Origin: Camellia lanceoleosa
Taxonomy: Eukaryota; Streptophyta; Magnoliopsida; Ericales; Theaceae
Direction of reading: 5' to 3'
DNA length: 64,000 bases
Assembly: GCA_025200525.1 (NCBI GenBank)
Contig: CM045761.1
Coordinates: 77,715,551 to 77,779,550 of the forward strand
Shown: one piece after another, positions 1 to 11,012 of the stretch
How positions within the stretch are numbered: position 1 is the first letter of the stretch
How the letters are laid out: every line of letters starts with the position of its first letter
Notes under the pieces: model-generated
What the model saw: the letters and a program-made list of their open reading frames with translations, nothing else
The model's database searches: none
Told to the model about the DNA's origin: nothing
Position numbers and translations under genes: made by a program

Positions 1-1063
1 AAAGTAGTGAGGGAAAAAAATTGAGATGTAAAAGTGAGAGAAAAAATACCCTGGGCACCGAATGAATAAGGGTGAACTACCCTTGAATGTGGAGTTTGGG
101 TAGTGGTGTGAGTTTTGAGTGTTTTTGGCCATATCACATATATTCTCTATTTTATTCATAATAGAAGCTCTCTCTCTCTCTCCCCTAGATATAGGCAATT
201 TAGATCAAATCACGTAAATTTGTATGTGATTATTTTTTTCTTTAATGTGTGTGTAGATGTATTTTTTTTTTTTGGTGGGATGTGTTATAAATCTCAACAC
301 CGCTCTTTCTCCTCCTCTCTTTTTTGTTTTCTTTTTTTTTAGTAGTTGTAAATCTGAGATCTCCCTTTCTCTTTTTTTTTTTGGTTGCTGTTGATGATAT
401 ATATATTGAGAAGGTTTGCAAGTTTGTGATCTGAAAAGATCCTTTTTTGTTTTTTCGTTTTTTAGTAGTGGTTGTAGATCTAAGATCTCTCTCTCCTTTT
501 TTTTCTTTTTTTTTTTTAATCTTTTCAACAAATCAAATGTCCAAATCATGGATCATTTGATTTTTTCAACATTTATATATATTTATATATATATATATAT
601 ATCTGAACATGGAAAATTCCAACAGATCATGGATCATTTGATCTTTTCAACAAATTTTCAACATATTACCTTTCTTTTTTTTCTCTTTTTTTTTTCTTTT
701 TTGATTTTGTTTTTGCTAGATGATCTTGATTCGATTTCCTCCTCAACATATTTGAGAGACCATGTTTTTTTTTTTTTTTTAATCTCAATCTCTAAAACTA
801 TAAATTTTGTTGCAAAAAAAATCTTTAGGAACTAATTTTAGTTATCGCGAGAATAGTTTCTAAAAAGCCGTTCTGAAAAGTCAAAAAAAAAGTTTTAAGG
901 GATAAAATTTTAAAAATGTCGCTAATAAATGTACTTTTAAAAACAAAATAACTTAGTCTCAAAAAGATTTATTTTATGGGACAACACTTTTGGTTCTAAA
1001 ATGTTAGTCTCATAGAATATGCTTGTCTCATGCATGGAATATGTGTTCAATATTGTATAGAAT
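1..1063. other. AT-rich, polypyrimidine low-complexity DNA
   Basis: No gene is recognisable. The stretch holds many T or CT runs, a TA run near 576-602 and short duplicated blocks. The block around ATCATGGATCATTTGAT occurs near 545 and again near 627, and a block ending in AGATCT with CT runs occurs near 340-370 and 462-500. It lies upstream of the hairpin array of Tat-A and may be the hypervariable 3' part of that element or older flanking DNA. The short reading frames here are made of Phe, Ser and Lys runs and are not credible genes. Confidence 0.6.
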
Positions 1064-1895
1064 ATGCTTTCCATGTTGCATAGGAAATGCCCCCATACTT
1101 GCATAGAAAATGCATTTTATCGCACTCTTTTTATCTACCTTCCTCGCACTTTCTTGTGCATTATATCTCACTCGCACTTTCTTGTGCAGTTACACTTTGT
1201 ATCTCATTCGCACTTTCTTGTGCATCTTGTGGTTGTGTTTCACTCGCACTATCTTGTGCATTGCATATCACTCGTGCTGTTTAGCGTATCGCACTATTTA
1301 GTGCATTTCAAAATCACTCGCATTGTTTAGCGTATCGCACTGTTTTGTGCATTTCAAATCAATCGCGCTATTTAGCGTATCGCACTGTCTTGTGCATTTC
1401 AAATCAATCGCGCTGTTTAGCATATCGTACTATCTTGTGCATTGCATTCATTCGCGCTATTATGCGCATCTCAATCGCACTGTCTTGTGCATTTCAAAGC
1501 AATCGCGCTGTTTAGTGTATCGCACTGTCTTGTGCATTGCATTCATTTGCTATTTTGCACACCTCAATTGCACTGTTTTGTGCAGTTTACATTCATGCTA
1601 TTTTGCGCATCGCACTGTCTTGTGCATCTAAGCCGCATCGCACTGTTTTGTGCAGTTTACACTCGCGCTTTCTTGCGCATGGCACTGTTTTGTGTAGTTT
1701 ATCATCGCGCTATCTTGCGCACTTTACCTGTACTTGTTAGTGCATTGCATCGCACTGTCTTGTGCACCTGTATAGCACTATTTTGTGCATCTTCTTAGCA
1801 CTGTTTTATGCATCCACTCTGCATCGCACTTTCTTGTGCACATTGTATTTTTGTATCACTCACACTGTCTTGTGCCCTCTCTGGTCTAGGAGACT
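1064..1895. repeat. Hairpin-forming tandem array (GCAC-N6-GTGC units)
   Basis: More than twenty copies of a core like CGCACTGTCTTGTGCAT follow each other. Each core is a small dyad, GCAC, six bases, GTGC. In the middle of the array it alternates with a second dyad, GCGC, six bases, GCGT, giving a compound unit of about 44 bp (for example 1345-1430). Spacing varies from about 25 to 50 bp, so it is a degenerate satellite. It sits just before the 3' tail and LTR of Tat-A. Variable tandem repeats in the 3' untranslated region are known for Tat/Ogre elements, so this is probably part of that element. Confidence 0.85.
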
Positions 1896-2231
1896 TTAAA
1901 TCCTCTAAAGGTGCAATTCCTTTTTTGCATAAGTCCAACTTTCAAACTGGCTTCGCGCAGCATATAAGTCCAATTTTCAAACCGGCTTCGTGTAGCGTAT
2001 AAGTCCAATTATCAAAGTCTTTCTACATATCATTTGCATCTTGCCCATGAACTACGCTGGTTTGATTCCTTGCAAATGGATACGTAGGCAGCCTGCGGGC
2101 ACAACCATTTATTAATCGATATTTTGTTTGTTTGTCCAAGTCTTCGGCCATGTCAAAAATGGGTCGTCTCCGGACTTTGACATTCACTCACTTCATTTCA
2201 TGACTTCCGAGCTCTGTCAAAGAGGGGCAAC
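1896..2231 (+). other. 3' tail of Tat-A with post-integrase motif
   Basis: Noncoding tail between the array and the LTR. Two copies of a 38-40 bp block (CATAAGTCCAA...CGGCTTCG) lie at about 1928-2005, with a third partial copy after them. The motif GAACTACG...TTTGATTCC...GGATACGTAGGCA at 2048-2092 matches the tail after the integrase in Tat-B (37836-37886 on -). This places the stretch in the same part of the element. Confidence 0.7.
2217..2231 (+). other. Polypurine tract of Tat-A
   Basis: CAAAGAGGGGCAAC lies directly before the LTR start TGTAGAC. In LTR retrotransposons the polypurine tract primes plus-strand DNA synthesis and abuts the 3' LTR, which is the arrangement here. Confidence 0.75.
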
Positions 2232-2990
2232 TGTAGACACCTCATTTTTTACCGCCTTTAAGACTTGGGCGTTACTGATGGTTTACTTGGTGGAGAAAGG
2301 TGTGCAGGGCAAAGGTTCAGTTTCTTCAGCAAGGAGAGAGACAAATCTCAACTTCACACCCCATTTTGGACCGAAGTTATTTTAGATGGCTTTTAGACCT
2401 TAGAACCCTCTCTTTCAAAACATTTTTGAAATAAAGTTTTTACAATGTTCCGAGGCTCACATTTTGTCAAATGATGCGCTTTTCGATAAACCGAGCAAGG
2501 ATAAAGTGGAAATGAATGAAAGAGAGATGAAATCTTTGAAAAATCTTTCAAAACACCTTGTTTATGGGTTTAGAGTTGAAGAAAAGAGGAGAAGAGAGAA
2601 GAAACCTAGCTGGGGAAGAAGTTGGGTATGAATCGATAAGAGAGAGTCGAGTGGTCCTCGCTAAATCAGGCTTATTTGTCTATGCACTTGGAGTTAAGCT
2701 ATGTGGCCACTACCGTTGGAAAGAAGACTTCCGGGGCTTCATTTTACACTCAAGAATCTCCTAAAGCCGAGTCCGGATGGGGGGGATATGATTGGTTGAA
2801 GTTGGGCATCACCCCGGTTGGACCGAAACTGAGCAACATTTACCAAAACAAGCATAACTTTTTTCACAGTTGGAATTTTGATTCAAGGCTGGTACCATTG
2901 GAAAACTTACTTTCGGGGCTTCAATTTGGACACAAGAATGACCTGAAAAGGAGTTCACATGAAGGAGTTATGCCCGTTTGAAGTTGGACC

Positions 2991-3075
2991 TGTAGAGCAG
3001 ATTTTTCTTGCCGACCGACCAGAACAGATGGCCGACCGACCAGTTAAAGTAGGCGGCCGACCAATTTTGCTAGCT
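2991..3075 (+). promoter_or_regulatory. GGCCGACC palindrome cluster upstream of TATA (Tat-A)
   Basis: Three closely spaced CCGACC-type sites (GCCGACCGACCAG, GGCCGACCGACCAG, GGCGGCCGACCAA) lie about 150-230 bp before the TATA box at 3219. The same motif lies at the equivalent place in Tat-B. A promoter element is inferred from position and repetition only. Confidence 0.55.
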
Positions 3076-3218
3076 GACAACCTTCCGGTGTATTCTACAG
3101 ATTGAATGGATGCCAGCTGTGCCAGCTGGGGGGCACAGACTGGATCCTCCATACACGTGTATGGAGGATCTTTGCTCTTGGTTTGAAGCTTCTAAGAGAA
3201 GCTTTATTCTCTTGGCTC

Positions 3219-3225
3219 TATAAAG
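3219..3225 (+). promoter_or_regulatory. TATA box of the Tat-A LTR promoter
   Basis: TATAAAG lies in the context GGCTCTATAAAGGAAGG, about 1 kb into the LTR and just downstream of the palindrome cluster. It is the best candidate for the start of the element transcript. Confidence 0.5.
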
Positions 3226-5208
3226 GAAGGATCCCCTTTCCATATACTAGGTTCAACAAATTTGCTTAAGGCATATACCCTCCACCTTCCATAACTCACT
3301 ATTCCAAGCTCCAAACCCTAGTTTTCTTGGACCATTTGCACACCAAACCCTAGTATAACACCTCCATCATCCATTCCAACACTTTGGGACTGATTTTCAA
3401 GGGTTGAAGGTTCACCAACTTCATCCAAAAGCTCCTGCTTTGCTATGCTTCAAGGGTAAGTATCTATTTCCCTTAAACTTGCATTTTTTTTGCTTCATTG
3501 GTTAGCCTTATTTGCAAGCATTTCTGGACTTTGTCATAAACTGAAAAGTGTCATGTTTTGAGCTCCTCTTGAAGATTTTATAAGGACACTTTTATGTTTG
3601 AGGTCTCCTACATCCTTGTATGCTTTATCCCTCTTTGTAGGCCTATTTTGCATCATACCTTAGTCCTACTTGTGAGCATTCAAGATTTTTCATAAACTAG
3701 AGAAAGTTTCCTTTTGAGCTTATAAACATGTTTACTTAAGGTCACTTCTCTGTTTGGGGTCTTCTCCCCCCTTTCATGCTTTATTTCTTCATGTTTTGAG
3801 CTATGCATGTGAGCATTTGCATTGGCCTTGATTTGGCCTTTTAGCCACTGAAATCCAGCAGATTTTCAGTGGCTTAGATGTGCCTTTGAGCTTCAAAATC
3901 ATAGAGGGGTGACCCTCTCACCCCTCATTCTCTTTACTAGCTTTGTTGGCCTTCCAAAGGGGCTCCATCTTGCATGTTGTGAAGTCATTTTTTGGGCCCA
4001 TTTCGGTGAGTTTCAAGGTCTTTCCTAGCTCTGTCCAGGGCCTCTTTGACCATATTTTGTGTCCATAATGCATGTGTAGAACAATTCCATTCAAGGCTTT
4101 TTGAAGGGGCCTTTCATTGTATGCTTCATTGACCCATTTCAGGGCCAATTTAGTGAGTTTTAGGCTTGTCATAATTGATTTCCAGAGTTTATTTTGCCAT
4201 GTTAAGTGTTCTTGTTGTATGTGTTGAGTAATCCCTTGCTTGGCCCTCCAAAGGAGCTCATCATTTTTGCATGCGTTGGATGCATTTCAGCAGTTATTTG
4301 GGCATATTTTAGCATATCATGTTCCTATTTTTGGCTGGTTTGGTGACCTCTCTCGTGCTTCATATACATGCCATGTAAACCATGCTTATTACCCTAGGTT
4401 GCATGTTGTTTTAGCCCTTCATGTTAGCACTTTTGGGCCATGCTTGGAACTGATATTGTGCTTATTTTGGACTGCCTTGGCTCTAGTTTCATGCCTCATG
4501 ATCAAATAATGCTTTCTTTGTATACTTGTGGTTCAATGCATTTGCCTAGTTTTGAGTTTCGGGGCTTATTTCATGCATTGGGTGACATGTTTCCATGATT
4601 CGGGACCATTGAGCATATTATTTCAGATCTGGAAATTGCATGTTTGTATGCCATCTCTCATCCCTTGCCATGCTCTGGTAGAGTGGCATTTGATGCCTTA
4701 GGACTGGCCCCTTGCATCGTGCATGTTTGCATATGTTTTGATTGTCTCATTTTCATCATATGGCCACTGATTTTGGCATGCTTGCGAGCTATCTATGTTA
4801 GTTTAAGTCCATCATCGCATGTTGTTGTATGCCATGTATGTTTACATGTTTAGGTTGTGTGCCTATTGCATAGTAGATGCATTGTATAATCATGTTGCAA
4901 TAGCCTTGCTTGCATACTTAGGTTGCATTGCATTGTGCATGCATCCCTTCCTTCTTGATCAAGCATGATAGAGGTTGGGGCCTTTGACGTATTTTGTGTG
5001 TGCATTTCATTTGATATTGAAGTTGCACACTTGACTTTTGGGTCATCATGCATTGAAATACGTGATTGATGGCCCGAGGGTCGAGGGCCACACTCCTTTG
5101 AGTCCATTACATGATTGGGAGAGTGGCCATGCACATATTGCTTTGAAATTCCATGCCATACACTGCTTGCCCTCTGCTGTTGTCAACTGCAGGATTCTGC
5201 AGGAAGCA

Positions 5209-5330
5209 ATGGCCGACTGGCCACATAAAGTGCCGACCAGCCACCAAAGTCCAGCCGGTGACACCATCTTTGGCCGATAACCTCATTCCCATGGCCGGTG
5301 GCCTTTTGCTTTGGCCGGTGGCACTCCACT
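5209..5330. promoter_or_regulatory. Second GGCCGACC/GGCCGGTGG cluster in the Tat-A LTR
   Basis: Sites such as GGCCGACTGGCC, GCCGACCAGCC, GGCCGATAA and two GGCCGGTGG lie within 120 bp. The equivalent cluster in the Tat-B LTR is at 47895-47965. In the shortened left LTR of Tat-B the matching cluster lies upstream of the antisense PMD gene, so this second cluster may belong to an antisense promoter. Confidence 0.4.
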
Positions 5331-6703
5331 GCACTCAAAATGAAGTTCAAAGCAGTTCTGGAGACTTTCATAAATTTCAGAGGGGTGAGGCAGTGTAAAC
5401 AGAGGCAACAGTGCTATGGCAGCAAGTTTCTGGGCAAGACGAGTCAAGCATGCATCATTCACACATTCCGAGGTGGGCTATGGCCACCTTCTTTCCGCAT
5501 TTAATTTGTTAATTAATTAGAAGTTCTGTAATAATTAATTTAATATTATTTATTCGGACTGTAATATTTATTCGGACCCTCCCGAGTAAGGGCAATTGTG
5601 TAATAAGTGTACGTGAGTATGTGTATGTCTTCCAACCCCATGTCTTTCTTCCCTTTTATTTACTAGCTTTCAATGGTTAGTTTAGGGCATGCTTCAATTA
5701 GCATATAGTATGATAGCATGTTTGCATCCATTCATTCGTTTTACATGCACCGGGCTCGGCGCATCATACTAACTGCATTGTATTTCAATTCCAAGTTGAA
5801 TACGTGTTAGTTGTAGCATCATCATATGCCATCTTAGAATAGTCGAGCCTATCATAGTTGCATCTTGCATGTGTTGTATTAGCCATCTTAACATGAACTA
5901 GGATCATGCATATGATTACTAACTAGTTTCTGTTTTGGCTTGGAGTACTCGGTAAGCATTTATGTTTTAGCATCCTTGCATGAGTGTGAGTGTTGCCATG
6001 ATAGCATGCTTACCATGAGGCTATGTGCTTATGTGATATAACTGCCTAAATGCCTGTGGGTGAAGGTTGGGTTACTTAAATTGGAACAATGCATTGAATG
6101 CGAGTTTTAAGCCCACTTGAGAGTGGCAAAACCATATTTTCTAAGCCCACTTGAGGGTGGCAAAATTCATGTCTTAGCCTACTTGCGGGTAGCACCATCA
6201 AACCATTTTCAAACAAACAAACATGAAATGTTTTGTTCCAATTTAGGCGACTTAGTCTATACTTGTTTGCTGTGCACATCACGTAGTAAATCTAGGCTAA
6301 TAACCGGAATAAGAACGCATAATGTTTTCAAAACAAGATATCATGGTTAGTAGAGGCCGATCTTTGATCGGGCGAGCGGGGGTGCTCATAGCTGACTTTT
6401 CCCAATCGTACCCAAGTTCCCGAGCCGAGGCAACTTTGGTGATGACGGACACGTGGCCTTAGGCAAACGAGTCAGGGTTTCCTAAATTCCCCCAAAATAA
6501 ATATTTAGGTGGCGACTCTATATCTGGCAAAGTAGTCCATGTTTGACACTTCTTTACAAAAAAAATCTATTTTAAAAAACGATTTGCCGGATTTGGACTC
6601 TTTGGTTCAGATTAAGAACCGTGACAATTTGAGTCCTAAACTGTAGTAGACCCACAGACGAACAAAACGGGACTCCCTCCCGGGATGTTCGGGGACGTCT
6701 ACA

Positions 6704-7781
6704 GCCTGCGAAGGGACGACGAGATAAAGGGAATGGCGGACAAATTGGTAGACTTGCAAACGGTCGTCAATTTCATGATGCAGAACAACATCATGCAGCC
6801 ACCGTTCTCGCTACAAGATACGCCAATTCCAGCGGCCAAGGAAGGTGCCCAGAAAGGGGGGCAGAAAACGGTTCTTGCAGTCCCTCAACATGGCGGGACC
6901 AAGGGACATTCTCGCTAGCCTTCGCGGGAGGTCGGGCATGGAGAATCCCAGAAGGCATGTCGAACAAAAGAAACCTGCACCAAAGAATATCGGGATGTTT
7001 ATGGGAATGACCTCTATTTCGACACGACTAGTGGAGGGAGGTCCAAAAGGACTCACGATGACACTAGAAGTAGTGCACCAAAGAAGCTGAAATCCGGAGA
7101 TAGCTGAGCTCTTGGATGAACCAAAGAGGATCTGGGAGATCACCTACAGAGGAAGCAACAAGATGCCGAGGTAACCTCCCCGGTCAAGCCAAGAACGCCG
7201 TTCTCGGAAGAATTAGACAAAGTTGAGGTCTTGAAGAGATTCAGTATGCCGAGGTTCCAGATATATGATGAGAAGTCGGACCCCAACTTTCACATCGGAT
7301 TATACCTAAGCGCGATGGCATTATACTCTGGGAACGAGCCGTTGCTTTGCAAAGTGTTCCCCTCATCATTCGGGAAATTGCATCGGACTGGTTTCACAAG
7401 TTACCGAAGGGAACTGTGAAAACCTGGGAAGGCCTAGCCGAGATTTTTGTGGCCAGGTTCGTGACAAACAAGCTACAGCCATTGAGGGTAGACGCCCTAA
7501 TGGCCCTAAAGATCGGCGAGGATGAAAGTCTTAGGGCCTATGCCAAAAGATATTATGAGGTATTCAACCGAATACCAGGATGCAACCAAGAGGTGGCGGC
7601 TGTGTCGTTTAAAAACGGCTTGAAGGATGACTGCCTTCTTCGAAAATCACTGGCAAAGACATTGCCGAAAAGCATAGAGGAGTTGATGGCTAGGATAGAA
7701 AAGTATGCCAAAGTCGAGGAGGACACACCGGGGACAAAGATGTCCAAACAAGAGAAGAAAAATGGTTTTAACACTTGTTGA
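6704..7781 (+). pseudogene. Gypsy gag, broken (element D)
   Basis: Recognised as a retrotransposon gag (capsid) domain of the Tat/Athila type. Visible signs are a Met-Pro-Arg-Phe...Tyr-Asp start followed by a Ser-Asp-Pro turn near 7255, a WFHKLP block near 7390, the TWEGLAEIFVARFVTNK block (7420-7470), the SLRAYAKRYYEVFNRI block and a final FKNGL...KSL...EELMARIEKY helix. The frame changes near 7365 and stops occur at 6918-7120, so no complete protein can be made. The N-terminal part (about 6704-6810) is a short helical region. No CCHC zinc knuckle is present. Gag would form the virus-like particle of the element. Confidence 0.75.
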
Positions 7782-8112
7782 AACTTGTGAAAAGTTTACA
7801 AGTTAAAGTTAAACCGAGATGATGTTTAACACTTGTTGAAACTTGAGAAAAGTTTGCAAATTGAAGTTAAACCGAGATGATGTTTAACACTTGTTGAAAC
7901 TTGTGAAAAGTTTACAAGTTGAAGTTAAACCGAGATGATGTTTAACACTTGTTGAAACTGGTGAAAAGTTTACAAGTTGAAGTTAAACTGAGATGATGCT
8001 TAACACTTGTTGAAACTTGTGAAAAGTTTACAAGTTAAAGTTAAACCGAGATGATATTTAACACTTGTTGAAATTTAAAGAAAAATTTATAAGCTGAAGT
8101 TAAACTGGGGTC
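7765..8112 (+). repeat. 58 bp tandem repeat, about 6 copies
   Basis: A unit beginning GTTTAACACTTGTTGAAACT and ending CCGAGATGAT repeats with a 58 bp step (starts near 7766, 7824, 7882, 7940, 7998 and 8056). The last copy has diverged. It begins within the last codons of the gag and fills the 3' untranslated region of element D. Confidence 0.9.
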
Positions 8113-8209
8113 ATGATTAAAGGAAGGAATGATATAGGTTCGATCACCTCAGAATACCGAGGTAATAGAACCTAGGGGGCAGTTGTGGGGACATAATTTT
8201 TGAATGACA

Positions 8210-8256
8210 ACACGTGGCCGAGGTGACACTGAAGTGTCAGCCGAGGTGCCACGTGT
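8210..8256. promoter_or_regulatory. G-box dyad in the U3 of LTR D
   Basis: ACACGTGGC (8210) and GCCACGTGT (8248) form an inverted pair around an inner dyad GACACT-GA-AGTGTC. GCCGAGGTG is also repeated directly on both sides. CACGTG is the core bound by plant bZIP and bHLH factors. The dyad lies 230 bp upstream of the TATA box. Function is inferred. Confidence 0.5.
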
Positions 8257-8485
8257 CCTGGTCATGACGCCGAGATCATCTCGGCTAGGGCGAGGTTATC
8301 TGCGAGGATACCGGATTCCGAGATAAGCGGATGAGGGACAAGAGTCCTAGAATGGGAGAAGACTACAGTTTGGGTAAAGATGAGGCTCTTAGAGAGTTTA
8401 TCCTAATCCTACTAGGAGTCCAAGATTGGCAGTAATCCTAAGTCCTTTAGAGCTAGGCTTCTATTGGGACTAGGATTGTGTTGGC

Positions 8486-8493
8486 TATAAAAG
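8486..8493 (+). promoter_or_regulatory. TATA box of LTR D
   Basis: TATAAAAG in the context GGCTATAAAAGGGAGG, midway in the LTR, is a strong match to the plant TATA consensus. Confidence 0.6.
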
Positions 8494-8727
8494 GGAGGCA
8501 CCCCCATGGGTCTAAGGAATGTCTTTTATGCTTTGTCTAGTGAGTTAAGCACTATCGATTATCTTTAAGAGATATTTTATTGACTTGATCGTCGGAGTGC
8601 CCCCGGGTGGACGAACCACCCCCGGAATCTCTTCTTTCTGTTGTAGGTCATTCGGGCTTAATCTATTCTACCAGTGTTTTCCAGCTGAGTGCTTGATTGG
8701 CAGTGTGGTCGGAAATTGACACCCACA

Positions 8728-8847
8728 AAAAATATTTCTCATTTCAATAAAAATTGTTAATTGACTTAATGATTTATTTATTAACAAAATGGTTAGCTGA
8801 AAAATAATTTTCATACCATTAAAAATTGTTAATTTACTTAATACTAT
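8728..8847. repeat. Fragment of the AT-rich repeat unit
   Basis: Near-identical to 11636-11755 (AAATATTTCTCATTTCA... to TTTACTTAATACTAT). It is the same DNA that continues at 11013 after removal of the solo LTR, so a partial unit precedes the tandem duplication. Confidence 0.7.
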
Positions 8848-11012
8848 TGTAACGCCCTCAAAAATGATATAATCATCCATTCACAAGATCTATAGGCATA
8901 ATAGAAATGTCATATTTTCATTCATCAGAGTTAATATTACAAAAGATATTGCATGCATTATTCATCAATGTTCATCTTAAAACTATAGCATGTAACCCTA
9001 ATTGAGAACAACAAAATAAGTGCCCTAAGGGCTTACATCTTTCCAAGACTTCACTTGGTTACAACAAAAGAACAGTCTAGTCTCTATACAAGTAAAGCCC
9101 TCGACTTGAATAAACATTCAACGCAAAACGAAATCACAAAAGTGGAGCCTTCAGCCCTTAAGCCTCCCAAGCTATATCCTTGGAGGTGGCATGTCACCTG
9201 TATTTGAAAATGATTTCCCAAGTAAGGTGAACCAAAACCTAGTAGAGGTATGTTAGACAGTATATGAGAATTAACTAAGCTATCAGCATTAGATAAATGT
9301 TCAATACTAGTAAACCAACTTACACCTTTTTCATGACCAATCAATATTGACATTCGTATTTCAATCCATTTCTATTCATTTAAGCAAATCAATTCATTGA
9401 CATAGTTCATTGTTAGCTAAACAATTCAAAACGAGACTACAACTCATTTATCAACACTTTAATAACAAACATTATTCAACACTTCCATTTCCTTGCCATT
9501 TCACAGAATCACATCGGAAGGAACCGGCACCCATATATGCATAATTTCGAGACTTTTACCCTAGACACTCCGGCCAACTTAATTATCAATGGAGTCCATC
9601 TCCTATCTCCTCCTAAACAATGGAGTATATTTCCTATCTCCTCCCAAACAACGATACATATACAATGTATTTAAAAGCATGTCATATACAATAACTACCA
9701 AAATTCACATATTCAACAATTTAATCAATCCGTTATATTCAATGACAATATTCACATGACTAGTTCCAATTTACCTAGTCCTCATACAGTTTCTACAACA
9801 ATCATAGCTATCCTCCACTGATAGCCCAAAACAGATATTTTCTAAACAGATGAACAAATCTATCAACAAATAAATTATTTTCTTTTTCATAGGTGTGTGA
9901 TTTATCAAACCAAACTACACCATTCAATCACATATTCCCGCAATTTGATAATTCTCAAGCCAATTTTATTATTTATACAAATATTTATTTCAACTCCACT
10001 TAGGGAAATTTTTTTCCCTATTCCAAAACATCAACCCATAGGTCCAAATCTCACCATTTCAACAATAAAGAACCTCATACACAAACCCCCAAGGTTGCTT
10101 TGTAAATCAACATGAAAACCCCTCTTTAGTTTAGAGCCCAAACCTTAACTTTTACCTAAATCACTCCCAAATCCCTCCATTTATACAAATGACAAATATC
10201 TAGGTCAAAACCCATATCAAAGAGTAGAATATCCCTACCTCAAGTGTAGAAGCTCAAAGGAGAAGAAGAAAGAAACTTTGAAGATGACCAAACTCCATCT
10301 TTTTCAGATTAAAAGAAAGCCCACGCAAAACTCTATCTTTTTAACAAAGGAAGTAGGGTAGAAAGACCATAGACCATGGAGTATTTGTATAGAGAGAGAG
10401 TTTTAGAGAGAAGGTGTTGGATTAGGCTTTTTAGGGATGAAGAAGATCAAAAAGTGGTGTAAAATATCTCTGTTGCGAATTGATATACGCGACCTTCGCT
10501 CGAGCGAAAGAGTTGTCGCTCGAGCGACCATACACAACAAGTAACCTCGCTTGAGCACATAATGCAAAGCTTCAGGTGTGCCATCGATGCAGACGCACGC
10601 TTGAGCGCAAGAAGTCTAGTTCGAGCAAAGAAACAATTCCACAAAGCTCGCTCGAGCGCAAGAAGCTTCGCTCGAGTGAAGAACTTACATCTTCCTAGAA
10701 AAACTGCGTCTAGAAAAGAAACTTGAAGACCCTCACTTCTCGCTCGAGCGTCATAAACCTCGCTCGAGCGAAGAAGCAAATTACACAAGACTCACTTGAG
10801 CGCAAGAAGCCTTGCTCGAGCGAAGAGGCCAAAATCTGGGCAACAACCATTTGAACCAACCAACAACCAACCTGTTCCAAACTCGCCCAACGAGTCCCAA
10901 AACTCAAATTCAAAGAATTAAAGGAAAGAAACAAGACGTAGACAACAATATACAATCATGAAACTCGAGTCCGGAACACAATAAAGATCGAGGTAAAACC
11001 GGGATTGCTATA
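8848..11012 (-). repeat. Solo LTR of a chromovirus-like gypsy, 2.2 kb
   Basis: On + it begins TGTAACGCCCTC and ends CGGGATTGCTATA, the reverse of the TGTAGCGATCCC start and GGGCGTTACA end of elements 2 and 3. The last CA has become TA. It is flanked by the 5 bp duplication ACTAT (8843-8847 and 11013-11017). No internal region is present, so it is a solo LTR, probably left by LTR-LTR recombination. It contains GGAAGGAACCGG-type blocks near 9515 and a CGCTCGAGCG cluster near its 5' end (10490-10840). No gene is inside; reading frames at 10447-10955 merely read the palindromes. Confidence 0.8.
10490..10840. promoter_or_regulatory. CGCTCGAGCG palindrome cluster in the solo LTR
   Basis: About a dozen perfect or near-perfect copies of CGCTCGAGCG, often extended as TTCGCTCGAGCGAA, lie in 350 bp at 170-520 bp from the LTR 5' end (on -). 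A weak TATA-like TATACAAA on - follows at 10384-10391. Copies differ from each other mainly by CG to TG or CA (for example CGCTTGAGCG), as expected from methylation decay. Confidence 0.55.

Larger units (their letters stand above)
1064..6703 (+). mobile_element. Tat-A: 3' end of a Tat-lineage gypsy element
   Basis: The visible part holds a tandem array, a 3' tail with a conserved motif, a polypurine tract and a 4.5 kb LTR. The LTR end (6300-6703) is clearly homologous, in opposite orientation, to the LTR end of Tat-B at 46439-46930, including the stretch with ACGTGGCC and the repeated AT-rich GGTGGCGACTC region. gag and pol would lie to the left of the window. The right boundary abuts the gag of element D, so Tat-A inserted into D. 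The far TSD is outside the window. Confidence 0.8.
2232..6703 (+). repeat. Tat-A 3' LTR, about 4.5 kb
   Basis: The LTR starts TGTAGACACC and ends GGACGTCTACA, a 7 bp perfect inverted terminus (TGTAGAC/GTCTACA). It is homologous in reverse to the Tat-B LTR. The parts are two GGCCGACC clusters (2991-3075 and 5209-5330), a TATA box at 3219, a long GCATG/TTTGC-rich middle (3450-5130) with loosely repeated blocks, an AT-rich patch (5500-5570), and a conserved 3' end with GGTGGCGACTC. Multi-kilobase LTRs are typical of Ogre/Tat elements. No gene is supported inside. Confidence 0.85.
6704..8727 (+). mobile_element. Element D: gag-only LTR retrotransposon, 5' end lost
   Basis: The order is gag fragment (6704-7781), 58 bp tandem repeats (to 8112), purine-rich CCTAGGGGGCAGT (8171-8183) and a 544 bp LTR. 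No protease, reverse transcriptase or integrase is present. It therefore looks like a non-autonomous (LARD-type) gypsy derivative, unless pol was lost later. Its left part was displaced by the insertion of Tat-A, whose LTR ends exactly at 6703. Confidence 0.65.
8184..8727 (+). repeat. 3' LTR of element D, 544 bp
   Basis: It starts TGTGGGGACATAATT and ends ATTGACACCCACA (TGTGGG/CCCACA inverted ends), directly after a purine-rich tract. A TATA box (TATAAAAG) is at 8486-8493. After it comes a region with GGGTGG...CCACCC-like GC blocks near 8600. Flanking DNA to the right (8728) is the AT-rich repeat also seen at 11636-11755. Confidence 0.8.

Noticed and set aside
205..835. Overlapping open frames rich in Phe, Ser or Lys
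   Set aside because: They translate poly-T and CT tracts. No motif, no start context, low complexity.
1064..1895. CRISPR-like regular repeat array
   Set aside because: Units are degenerate, spacing varies and spacers are repeats of each other. The context is a plant retrotransposon.
6685..6703. ATG at 6685 as start of the element D gag
   Set aside because: It lies inside the end of the Tat-A LTR; the true gag start was displaced by that insertion.
10447..10955. Open frames on - with repeated ARARSE-like words
   Set aside because: They are translations of the CGCTCGAGCG palindromes in a solo LTR.
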